Shown in pieces: positions 24,823 through 31,572 of a DNA stretch of 64,000 nucleotides (the stretch's first letter is position 1; each line of letters begins with the position of its first letter). The DNA lies in assembly GCA_017551725.1 (NCBI GenBank), contig JAFZKY010000047.1, forward strand, positions 1 to 64,000, given 5' to 3'. Source of the DNA: Bacteroidales bacterium. Lineage in GTDB: Bacteria > Bacteroidota > Bacteroidia > Bacteroidales > WCHB1-69. The translations under genes and the position numbers were made by a program. The notes beneath the pieces are model-generated. The model did no database searches, had not been told where the DNA came from, and was given only the letters and a program-made list of their open reading frames with translations.

Positions 24823-25086
24823 AGGCTTTACTCAATATGTGTTTATTATATTACAAAGGTGATGGTTTGATGCCAAGCGGAGCAAAAACAGACAATCCAA
24901 TCAGTTGGTCCCTTTAGCGTAATTAGTTAAAGTAGAATATTATAGCTGAATTTTCCGGTGGAATTTTTTCAGTCTGCTAAAATAGAAAATAGGTCCCATA
25001 TCGGGATCGTGAAATCGCCATTTATTATTAACAAAAATACGTTAATATTTTTTCGGGTTGATAATTAGAGGATTAAAAGATTTATG
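24823..25086 (-). promoter_or_regulatory. nrdJ promoter region and long structured leader, no coding gene
   Basis: A TATTTTTG -7 element lies at 25032-25039 (minus), inside a 7-bp inverted repeat, TATTAAC (25026-25032) and GTTAATA (25041-25047). This implies a leader of about 200 bases. The leader holds a hairpin in which CTGAA...TTCC folds on GGAA...TTCAG (around 24939-24975) and two GGGACC copies. I see no B12-box (GCCACTG), so a classical cobalamin riboswitch is not supported. No open frame of note is present. Confidence 0.5.
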
Positions 25087-25128
25087 AAAAAAAAGGGAAT
25101 CTTCCTGACGGTTGATTCCCATTTTTTT
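25087..25128. terminator. Bidirectional-looking terminator after metK-fabD
   Basis: GGGAATC (25095-25101) and GATTCCC (25114-25120) enclose a 12-base loop. On the minus strand the stem is followed by eight T residues; on the plus strand by seven. It ends the metK-fabD transcript and insulates nrdJ. Confidence 0.88.
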
Positions 25129-26002
25129 ATAGACCGATGGTTTCCACAGAGGGGTCAATGCGCCGGATCAGTCCGCATAGAGTGGTGCTGGGTCCGAACT
25201 CATGGAACGATGCGGCTCCGTCGGCAATCATCTGCCGCACGGACTGTGTCCACCGCACCGGATGCGTCAACTGCGACAGCAGGTTTTGCCGGATGGTGTC
25301 GGGATCCGTGGAGGCGGTAGCCGTGGCGTTCTGGTAGATGGGGCAGATGGGTTCGTGGAAGTGCGTTTCCCGTATGGCCTCGGCCAGCTCGTCTTGGGCC
25401 GGCTGCATCAGCGGCGAGTGAAAAGCCCCGCCCACGTTGAGCATCATCATGCGTTTGGCTCCGGCTTCCCGGAGTTTTTCCATGGCCAGCTCCAGCCCGC
25501 GTTTGCTGCCGGAGATCACCAACTGCTGCGGACTGTTGTAGTTGGCCGGTACCACCACCTCGTCATGGATGGTCGCGCATACCTCTTCCACCACGGCATC
25601 GTCGAACTTCAGGACGACGGCCATGCCCGACTCGCACAACTCGCAGGCGCGCTGCATGGCGTGGGCCCGCTTGCTGACCAGCCGAAGCGCATCCTCAAAC
25701 GTGAGGCAGCCGTTGGCCGCCAGCGCAGTGAACTCGCCTAATGAGTGGCCAGCCACCATGTCGGGTTTATCGGTTGCCAAGCAACGGTAGGCCACGTATG
25801 CGTGCAGGAACACCGCCGGCTGGGTGACCTTGGTCTGCTTCAGCTCCTCCTCTGTGCCGTGAAACATGGTTTCAGACAAAGAAAATCCAAGAATGTCGTC
25901 TGCCTGATGGAAAATTTCCTTGGCTAACGGATACTGTTCGTACAGATCGTGCCCCATGCCGGAGAACTGCGCACCTTGTCCTGGGAAAACGTATGCTTTC
26001 AT
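25127..26002 (-). CDS. fabD: Malonyl-CoA:ACP transacylase
   Basis: Transfers malonyl from CoA to acyl carrier protein, the entry step of type II fatty-acid synthesis; 291 residues. The start at 26002 (Met-Lys-Ala-Tyr-Val-Phe-Pro-Gly-Gln-Gly) matches the family; an ATG four codons earlier is less likely. The nucleophile is Ser87 in Gly-His-Ser-Leu-Gly-Glu-Phe, and Ala-Phe-His-Ser-Pro-Leu-Met near residue 195 supplies the catalytic His. It lies 20 bases after metK and before a strong terminator, so it appears to be co-transcribed with metK behind the SAM-II-like leader. Other fab genes are absent here. Confidence 0.93.
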   Translation of the reverse strand: MKAYVFPGQGAQFSGMGHDLYEQYPLAKEIFHQADDILGFSLSETMFHGTEEELKQTKVTQPAVFLHAYVAYRCLATDKPDMVAGHSLGEFTALAANGCLTFEDALRLVSKRAHAMQRACELCESGMAVVLKFDDAVVEEVCATIHDEVVVPANYNSPQQLVISGSKRGLELAMEKLREAGAKRMMMLNVGGAFHSPLMQPAQDELAEAIRETHFHEPICPIYQNATATASTDPDTIRQNLLSQLTHPVRWTQSVRQMIADGAASFHEFGPSTTLCGLIRRIDPSVETIGL

Positions 26003-26022
26003 ACCGTGATACATATATAATA

Positions 26023-27252
26023 TTAGTCTAAGTCAAAAGCCTTTTTGATGGATTTGACGTAATCCAGTTTCTCCCATGGGAAGAAGGTGATTTTCTTGCC
26101 GTTCACCTTTTTCTCATAGCAGTCGCGGCCAAAATGCCCGTAGGAGGCGGTAGGTTGGTAGATGGGGTTCTTCAGCTGGAAGCGCTCGATGATGGCGTGC
26201 GGGCGCATGTCGAAGATGTTTTCGATTATCTTGGCGATTTTGCCGTCCGTCATATTCACCTTGGCTGTGCCGTAGGTGTTCACATAGAGGCCCACGGGTT
26301 TGGCCTTGCCGATGGCGTAGGCCACCTGCACGAGCACTTGGTCGCACAAGCCGGCGGCCACCATGTTCTTGGCAATATGACGGGTGGCGTAGGCCGCCGA
26401 GCGGTCCACCTTGGAGGGATCCTTGCCGGAGAAGGCACCGCCGCCGTGCGCACCGCGACCACCGTAGGTGTCCACGATGATCTTGCGCCCCGTGAGGCCC
26501 GTGTCGCCGTTCGGCCCGCCTACCACGAACTTGCCGGTGGGATTTACATATAAGTTATAACGACGGTCGAACAATTTCTTGATGTTGTCGGGACAGCTGG
26601 CCACCACCCTCGGGATGAGGATGTTGCGGATATCCTGCTCGATGGTTTTCAGCATGGCGCGGTCCTTGTCGAACTCGTCGTGCTGCGTGGAAAGCACAAT
26701 GGTGTCGATGCCTTCGGGAATACCGTCGTCGGAATATTTCACCGTGACCTGCGACTTGGCATCAGGGCGGAGGTACGTCATCTGCTTGCCCTCCTTGCGG
26801 ATGGCGGCCAATTCCTGCACCAGCCGGTGCGCCAGCTCGATGGGCAGCGGCATGTAGTTGTCCATCTCGTTGCAGGCATAGCCGAACATCATGCCCTGGT
26901 CGCCGGCGCCCTGCTCCTCCACCTTGGTGCGCTCCACGCCCTGGTTGATATCGGGCGATTGGCCGTGGATGGTGGACATGATCCCGCACGACTTGTAGTC
27001 GAATTGGTAGTCGCTCTTGTCATAGCCGATTTCCTTGATAACTCCTCTAACGACATCGTCGATAGAGACATAGGCATTGGTTTTCACTTCGCCGGCACAT
27101 ACCACCAGTCCGGTGGTGGCCAAAGTTTCGCAAGCCACTTTTGATTCGGGATCCTGCGCCAGGAACGAATCCAACAAAGCGTCTGAAATTTGATCACACA
27201 GTTTGTCCGGGTGTCCTTCAGATACTGATTCAGATGTGAATAGATAGCTCAT
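26023..27252 (-). CDS. metK: S-adenosylmethionine synthetase
   Basis: Makes SAM from methionine and ATP; 409 residues, cytoplasmic. Signatures seen are [13 protein letters not shown] at residues 13-25, [12 protein letters not shown] near 120, and [10 protein letters not shown] near 270. All are canonical. A SAM-II-like aptamer in its leader (27302-27354) suggests feedback by the product. A promoter with -7 at 27366-27373 drives it, and fabD follows. The neighbouring SAM hydroxide adenosyltransferase gene (7025) provides the opposite, SAM-consuming step. Confidence 0.96.
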   Translation of the reverse strand: MSYLFTSESVSEGHPDKLCDQISDALLDSFLAQDPESKVACETLATTGLVVCAGEVKTNAYVSIDDVVRGVIKEIGYDKSDYQFDYKSCGIMSTIHGQSPDINQGVERTKVEEQGAGDQGMMFGYACNEMDNYMPLPIELAHRLVQELAAIRKEGKQMTYLRPDAKSQVTVKYSDDGIPEGIDTIVLSTQHDEFDKDRAMLKTIEQDIRNILIPRVVASCPDNIKKLFDRRYNLYVNPTGKFVVGGPNGDTGLTGRKIIVDTYGGRGAHGGGAFSGKDPSKVDRSAAYATRHIAKNMVAAGLCDQVLVQVAYAIGKAKPVGLYVNTYGTAKVNMTDGKIAKIIENIFDMRPHAIIERFQLKNPIYQPTASYGHFGRDCYEKKVNGKKITFFPWEKLDYVKSIKKAFDLD

Positions 27253-27301
27253 AACTAACGTTATTAAAGGTTATTAAATAAAATTACGGAAAACGTGTGG
27301 G

Positions 27302-27354
27302 AAATGTTTTTAGCATTTTTTTATGTGGTTGCAATCATTACAAATCTGTCCACG
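27302..27354 (-). ncRNA. SAM-II-like riboswitch aptamer in the metK leader
   Basis: Read on the minus strand from 27354: P1 strand GTGG (27353-27350), ACA, then GATTTG, a loop containing AATG (27339-27336), ATTGCAA, P1 strand CCAC (27328-27325), an A-rich linker and GCTAAAAAC (about 27314-27306), then CATT (27306-27303), complementary to the AATG loop. GATTTG, TTGCA, the P1 closing CCAC and GCTAAA match the SAM-II consensus known mainly from alphaproteobacterial met genes, and a P2 pseudoknot can form. It lies about 50 bases before the metK start. The match is by eye only. Confidence 0.68.
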
Positions 27355-27360
27355 TTTTCG

Positions 27361-27398
27361 GGCGGCAAAGATACGTTTTTTTTTGTACTTTTGCCGCC
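27361..27398. promoter_or_regulatory. Palindromic divergent promoter between metK and the TM1266-type gene
   Basis: GGCGGCAAA (27361-27369) and TTTGCCGCC (27390-27398) form a perfect 9-bp inverted repeat. Each arm contains a -7 element: TATCTTTG on minus at 27366-27373 (metK) and TACTTTTG on plus at 27386-27393. Confidence 0.6.
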
Positions 27399-27435
27399 GT
27401 AATAAAAACAATCACCTAATCCAAAAGTTGCACTG

Positions 27436-27684
27436 ATGGAAAAGAGAATTGGAACCGTTACGGTGCTGGTCAAGGACCGCGCCGTCGCACCGCTGGTCAA
27501 CGCGGTGATTTCCCAATATGCCGACATCATTCTGGCCCGACAGGGCCTGCCTTTCCGTGACAGTTCCGTCGCGGTGATTTCCCTCATTGTCGAAGGCGAC
27601 ACCAACCAGATCAACGCCCTGTCCGGAAAGCTGGGCCGCATCGAACATATCGAGGCCAAAGCCGTGGTGACAAAATCCGCGTGA
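27436..27684 (+). CDS. TM1266-family ACT-like protein (hydrogenase system regulator)
   Basis: An 82-residue protein with the beta-alpha-beta ACT-like fold of the TM1266 family, named for its frequent link to FeFe-hydrogenase maturation genes. Visible are the start Arg-Ile-Gly-Thr-Val-Thr-Val-Leu-Val, the helix with Ile-Ser-Gln-Tyr-Ala-Asp-Ile-Ile-Leu-Ala-Arg-Gln-Gly, and the strand Val-Ala-Val-Ile-Ser-Leu-Ile-Val-Glu-Gly-Asp. It has no DNA-binding motif, so regulation would be by ligand or protein contact. The direct neighbour hydG supports the assignment; a 7-mer array separates the two genes. Confidence 0.8.
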   Translation: MEKRIGTVTVLVKDRAVAPLVNAVISQYADIILARQGLPFRDSSVAVISLIVEGDTNQINALSGKLGRIEHIEAKAVVTKSA

Positions 27685-27698
27685 GAGGAAACCAAAAA

Positions 27699-27740
27699 CT
27701 GTACCCTGACCACTGTTTCCTGTACCCTATTCCCCACTTT
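27699..27740. repeat. Degenerate 7-mer array between the TM1266-type gene and hydG
   Basis: Six in-phase 7-mers: CTGTACC, CTGACCA, CTGTTTC, CTGTACC, CTATTCC, CCACTTT. They begin 14 bases after the stop codon at 27684 and fill about half of the gap to hydG. Confidence 0.5.
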
Positions 27741-27773
27741 AGCAAATAACAACATTTTAAAACACATAACAAC

Positions 27774-29228
27774 ATGCAATTTCATCCTGAAAAATGTCGC
27801 ATTCCCGACGAAATCGGAAAACCCTTCATCGATGTAGATGAAATATGGGATTACATCAACAACACGAAAAGCACACCCGAGCGCGTGCGTGAGATCATCC
27901 AAAAATCCTTGGACAAGAACCGCCTCACCTTGGAAGAGACGGCAGTGCTCATCAACACCACCGAGCCGGAGCTGGTGGAAGAGATCAAAGAAGGTGCCCG
28001 CGAGCTGAAGCGCCGTATTTATGGCAACCGCATCGTGCTCTTCGCCCCGCTCTATGTGGGCAACTACTGCGTTAATAATTGCAAATATTGCGGCTTCCGC
28101 TCCTCCAACCATGAGCAGGTGCGCACCACTCTCACCGACGAAGAATTCGTGCGCAACATCGAGGCACTGGAAGACGACGGCCAAAAACGATTAATCCTTG
28201 TTTATGGCGAGTCACCAAAATACTCGCCCGAGTACATCGCACACACTACCAAGTTGGCCTACTCGGTGAAGAAGGGCAACGGCTCCATCCGCCGTGTCAA
28301 CATCAACGCTGCCCCGCTGGATGTGGAAGGTTTCCGCATTGTGAAAGAGGCCGGCATCGGCACGTACCAGATTTTCCAGGAGACCTACCATCCGGAAGCC
28401 TACTCATGGTATCATCCCGCCAACACCATCAAGGGCAACTACGAATGGCGGCTCACTTCTATGGACCGCGCCCAGCAGGCCGGCATCGACGACAACGGCC
28501 TCGGCATCCTCTTCGGCCTCTACGACTGGCGCTTCGAGGTGATGGCCATGATTCGCCACACCAACCACTTGGAAGCCTGCTTCAATGTGGGACCGCACAC
28601 CATCTCCTTCCCGCGCATCAAGGACGCTTCCGGTTTGGATATTGACAAGAAGTACTTTGTGGATGATGACACGTTCGAGAAAATCATCGCCATCTTCCGT
28701 CTGGCAGTGCCTTATACGGGCATGATCCTCACCGCCCGCGAAGATGCAGCGTTCCGTGCCAAGGCCATCCAATACGGCATCTCGCAAATCGATGGCGGCA
28801 CCAACCTGCAGATCGGTGATTACAAATACCATCACGAAGAGACCGAGAAGAACAGCGACAAGCAGGAAGACCAGAACCTGCACCGCGAACAGTTCAAGAT
28901 TGGCGACGACCGCAACCTTGGCGACATCATTGAGGAACTGTTGGACGGCAACTACATCCCAAGCTTCTGCACGGCATGTTATCGTCTGGGGCGCACGGGC
29001 GAACACTTTATGGAGTTCAGCGTGCCGGGCTTTATCAAACGCTACTGCACGCCCAACGCTATCCTCACGCTGAGCGAGTATCTGGTTGATTACGCCTCTC
29101 CCAAGGTGGCCGCCAAGGGTTGGAAGGTCATCGAGAACAACCTCGTGAATGTGGATGAGAAGTTCCACGACGAGCTTTTGAAGCGCATCGAGCGCATCAA
29201 GGCCGGCGAGCGGGACTTGTATTTCTAA
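27774..29228 (+). CDS. hydG: FeFe-hydrogenase maturase HydG (radical SAM tyrosine lyase)
   Basis: Cleaves tyrosine to make the CO and cyanide ligands of the FeFe-hydrogenase H-cluster; 484 residues. The radical SAM cluster is Cys99-x3-Cys103-x2-Cys106 in Cys-Val-Asn-Asn-Cys-Lys-Tyr-Cys-Gly-Phe. The second, C-terminal cluster is Cys399-x2-Cys402-x22-Cys425, the spacing that separates HydG from ThiH. The C-terminus ends in the family's Arg-Asp-Leu-Tyr-Phe. The N-terminal barrel follows a helical leader. HydE, HydF and the hydrogenase are not in the window, but a functional HydG implies hydrogen metabolism in an anaerobe. It converges on folD. Confidence 0.95.
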   Translation: MQFHPEKCRIPDEIGKPFIDVDEIWDYINNTKSTPERVREIIQKSLDKNRLTLEETAVLINTTEPELVEEIKEGARELKRRIYGNRIVLFAPLYVGNYCVNNCKYCGFRSSNHEQVRTTLTDEEFVRNIEALEDDGQKRLILVYGESPKYSPEYIAHTTKLAYSVKKGNGSIRRVNINAAPLDVEGFRIVKEAGIGTYQIFQETYHPEAYSWYHPANTIKGNYEWRLTSMDRAQQAGIDDNGLGILFGLYDWRFEVMAMIRHTNHLEACFNVGPHTISFPRIKDASGLDIDKKYFVDDDTFEKIIAIFRLAVPYTGMILTAREDAAFRAKAIQYGISQIDGGTNLQIGDYKYHHEETEKNSDKQEDQNLHREQFKIGDDRNLGDIIEELLDGNYIPSFCTACYRLGRTGEHFMEFSVPGFIKRYCTPNAILTLSEYLVDYASPKVAAKGWKVIENNLVNVDEKFHDELLKRIERIKAGERDLYF

Positions 29229-29248
29229 AAGGGAAAATTAACTTTTTT

Positions 29249-30106
29249 TTACTTGTTGCGGGTCTTGTACATGTCCAGCACGTTCTGCATGAGCATGGCG
29301 ATGGTCATGGGACCCACGCCGCCGGGCACGGGGGTGGCGGCGCCAAGCCGCTGCTCCAGCGCCTCGCGTGTGCGAGGGCTGTAAACGTCACCCTCCAAGC
29401 CTTCCTCCGTGCGGTTGATGGCCACGTCGATGAGGATGGCACCCTCCTTGAAATCCTCCGGTTTCAGCAGGTTGGGATGGCCCGCTGCCGTGATGATGAT
29501 GTCACCGATACGGGTTATGTCCGACAAATGGCGGGTGTGCGAGTGGCAAAGCGTCACCGTAGCGTTCTGGCGGATGAGCAGCTGCGCTGTGGGCTCTCCC
29601 ACCAGCTGGCTGCGCCCGATTACCACCGCATGTTGGCCAGCCACTTCTATGTTGTTGGTTTCCAGCAATGTCATAATGCCTTTGGGCGTGCAGGGCATCA
29701 CGTATGGTTCGCCCAGATGCAGCAGGCCCACGTTCATCAGGTGCAGGCCATCGGCATCTTTCCTGTAATCAATGGATTCCAAGATGCGGGCGCTGTCGTA
29801 ATGGTCGGGCAGCGGCAACTGGATGAGGACGGCATCCACCGAGCGGTCGTTGTTCAAGCGGTCCACGAGGTCCAGAATGTCCCGCTCCGCCGTTGTGGCG
29901 GGCAGCAGATAAGTCTGGCAGTCCATACCGAGCGACAGGCAGGTTTTCTCCTTGCTTTTCACATACGACATGCTGTCGGGGCGGTCGCCCACCAGGATGA
30001 TGGCCAATTTTGGCACACGGAACCCGATGGCCTTGATCATTTCCACTTCTTTTGCAATCTGGGCTTTAATCTGCTGGGCACATGCCTTGCCATCAATTAT
30101 TTTCAT
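29249..30106 (-). CDS. folD: Bifunctional methylenetetrahydrofolate dehydrogenase/cyclohydrolase FolD
   Basis: Interconverts 5,10-methylene-THF, methenyl-THF and 10-formyl-THF with NADP; 285 residues, cytoplasmic. Signature 1 is Lys-Leu-Ala-Ile-Ile-Leu-Val-Gly-Asp followed by Ser-Tyr-Val-Lys-Ser-Lys with the catalytic Lys near 55. Signature 2 is Val-Ile-Gly-Arg-Ser-Gln-Leu-Val-Gly-Glu-Pro near 165. The end carries Pro-Val-Pro-Gly-Gly-Val-Gly-Pro-Met-Thr-Ile-Ala-Met-Leu. All are canonical. It starts 11 bases after the SPOR-domain gene and is likely transcribed with it. It supplies formyl and methylene units for purines and methionine. Confidence 0.95.
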   Translation of the reverse strand: MKIIDGKACAQQIKAQIAKEVEMIKAIGFRVPKLAIILVGDRPDSMSYVKSKEKTCLSLGMDCQTYLLPATTAERDILDLVDRLNNDRSVDAVLIQLPLPDHYDSARILESIDYRKDADGLHLMNVGLLHLGEPYVMPCTPKGIMTLLETNNIEVAGQHAVVIGRSQLVGEPTAQLLIRQNATVTLCHSHTRHLSDITRIGDIIITAAGHPNLLKPEDFKEGAILIDVAINRTEEGLEGDVYSPRTREALEQRLGAATPVPGGVGPMTIAMLMQNVLDMYKTRNK

Positions 30107-30117
30107 AGGAGGGATTT

Positions 30118-30504
30118 TTAATTTTTGTAATTGATTTTGTCGATGGTGATGTAGGCACCCGGGTACATGTCGCGAATATCCACCAGCACCTTGTAGGCTT
30201 CCAGACGGGTCATGAAGTTGCCCACCCGGATTTTGAAATAGGGTTCCGTATAAGAGATATAGGCCGGAATTTCCGGGAAGCGGGCTTGGAAAAGAGCACG
30301 TTCGTTTTCCGCCGTGTTGCGGGAGTTGGTGCCTGTAACGGCCATAATCTGCACGCGATACCCCTTCATTTCACCAACTTTATCCCACACTTTGATATAA
30401 TCCGACTGAATGGCCTCAATTTCAGGCTCCACATCATATTGAACCTGCGCCATCGAAAACATGCAAATCGTTAACAATAAAAAAGTTGCAATTACGTTTC
30501 GCAT
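30118..30504 (-). CDS. Small exported SPOR-domain protein
   Basis: A 128-residue protein with a signal peptide (residues 1-19, Met-Arg-Asn-Val then a Leu-rich core ending Ser-Met-Ala-Gln) and a C-terminal SPOR-like domain (about 50-125: Tyr-Arg-Val-Gln-Ile-Met-Ala-Val-Thr-Gly-Thr, then Pro-Tyr-Phe-Lys-Ile-Arg-Val-Gly-Asn-Phe). SPOR domains bind denuded peptidoglycan. The start at 30504 fits both the signal peptide and the promoter at 30519-30526; a longer reading to 30537 would start upstream of the promoter. A role at the septum or cell wall is inference. Confidence 0.85.
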   Translation of the reverse strand: MRNVIATFLLLTICMFSMAQVQYDVEPEIEAIQSDYIKVWDKVGEMKGYRVQIMAVTGTNSRNTAENERALFQARFPEIPAYISYTEPYFKIRVGNFMTRLEAYKVLVDIRDMYPGAYITIDKINYKN

Positions 30505-30518
30505 AAGTAAAATTTTGG

Positions 30519-30526
30519 CAAAAATA
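30519..30526 (-). promoter_or_regulatory. -7 element for the SPOR-folD operon
   Basis: The minus strand reads TATTTTTG followed by C, 14 bases before the chosen start at 30504. Confidence 0.55.
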
Positions 30527-30601
30527 GAAAAAAACACGAAACCACGCTTTTTTATTTCCGGAATCGGATTTATGAAGATGAACCACCTCGCAAATTAATC
30601 G

Positions 30602-30609
30602 TACTTTTG
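30602..30609 (+). promoter_or_regulatory. -7 element for the lipoprotein-cinA-xer-truA operon
   Basis: TACTTTTG followed by CCGCC, 18 bases before the start at 30628. The same TACTTTTGCCGCC string occurs at the TM1266-type gene promoter. Confidence 0.55.
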
Positions 30610-30627
30610 CCGCCTATTTATAATAAG

Positions 30628-30810
30628 ATGAAAAGAATCATTTTGATAATCGGCATCCTGGCTCTGTTTGCCACTTCCTGCTCCCCGAAAATCAACGGGG
30701 TGCGGAAACATCGTCGCGACCGGAACTGCGGCTGCGAAAACATCACCCCAAAACCGGCGGATTGCACGTTGGCTTCCACAGCGGACTTTTCAACGAACCC
30801 CGCCCAATAG
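30628..30810 (+). CDS. Small lipoprotein, 60 residues
   Basis: A lipoprotein signal peptide (Met-Lys-Arg-Ile-Ile-Leu-Ile-Ile-Gly-Ile-Leu-Ala-Leu) is followed by the lipobox Phe-Ala-Thr-Ser-Cys18. The mature part is about 43 residues, with a basic stretch (Arg-Lys-His-Arg-Arg-Asp-Arg) and a Cys-Gly-Cys motif. The start at 30628 was chosen because the promoter -7 element lies at 30602-30609, upstream of the codon but overlapping any earlier start. I do not recognise a family. It is six bases upstream of the next lipoprotein and leads a six-gene run. Confidence 0.7.
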   Translation: MKRIILIIGILALFATSCSPKINGVRKHRRDRNCGCENITPKPADCTLASTADFSTNPAQ

Positions 30811-30816
30811 TCTGCC

Positions 30817-31572
30817 ATGAAAAAAATATTGTACCTTTTCATCCTCTGTATGGCTTTGGCCTCTTGCCAGTCCGACAAAAACCGGATTGTGATTGGGGGT
30901 ACGCTGAACAATGCCGCTCATGAGAAAATACGGCTGGCCTACATCACTTCCGACGGCCTTTGCTTTATTGATTCGATGAGGTTGAAAGATGGACAGTTCC
31001 GTTTCGACATCCAAGCCCGTACGCAATCCGAAAAGGAGCGTGCTTCCACTCCGATGATGTACCAAATTCTATTGTCTAACGACAACACACTCACCACAAT
31101 AGCACAGGGCGGCGACCATATCCGCATAACCGCCGATGCCAATAACCTCATCCGCGGATACCATGTGGAAGGCAGCGAAGAGGCCGTGCTGGTGGGTCAG
31201 CTGGACAGCGCCTTGAATGTCTTTGCGGATTCCGCCGACAAACTGCTTGTCCTCTGCCAGCGATATTTGGAGGACGATTCCGTGCGGGCGTATATTGAGC
31301 GTTGTTATGTTCCCATGACGAAACAACATAAGGCATATCTTACGGATTTCATCCAAAAGCACCCCGACAAGATAGCTTCTTATATTGCTTTGTATCAAAG
31401 TTATAACCGGTGCAGTTTTTTTGAGGAAAATGAAAAACTGGAATGGTTGAAAAAGCTCAACGAGCCGCTCCAGAAGCAATATCCCAACAACCCGTATCTT
31501 CTGGATATGCAACAACGCATAGAAGTATTGACATTAAGAGAACAACACAAACAACGATATGATACTGATTAA
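30817..31572 (+). CDS. DUF4369-type lipoprotein without a thioredoxin domain
   Basis: A 251-residue lipoprotein: signal peptide with lipobox Ala-Leu-Ala-Ser-Cys17. Residues 25-120 match the DUF4369 beta-sandwich seen at the N-terminus of many Bacteroidota thiol-disulfide proteins (Ile-Gly-Gly-Thr-Leu-Asn-Asn-Ala, then Ile-Arg-Leu-Ala-Tyr and Gly-Gly-Asp-His-Ile-Arg-Ile). The C-terminal part is helical and charged and lacks the TlpA-like Cys-x-x-Cys domain usually fused there, so it may be a stand-alone partner. It overlaps cinA by 14 bases, suggesting coupled translation. Confidence 0.78.
   Translation: MKKILYLFILCMALASCQSDKNRIVIGGTLNNAAHEKIRLAYITSDGLCFIDSMRLKDGQFRFDIQARTQSEKERASTPMMYQILLSNDNTLTTIAQGGDHIRITADANNLIRGYHVEGSEEAVLVGQLDSALNVFADSADKLLVLCQRYLEDDSVRAYIERCYVPMTKQHKAYLTDFIQKHPDKIASYIALYQSYNRCSFFEENEKLEWLKKLNEPLQKQYPNNPYLLDMQQRIEVLTLREQHKQRYDTD

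Noticed and set aside
24823..24860. NrdR box upstream of nrdJ
   Set aside because: ACACATATTGAG is only a weak half match to the NrdR consensus, and no second tandem box is visible.
24823..25040. Cobalamin riboswitch before nrdJ
   Set aside because: Tempting because the enzyme needs B12 and the leader is long, but no B12-box GCCACTG or other recognisable core is present.
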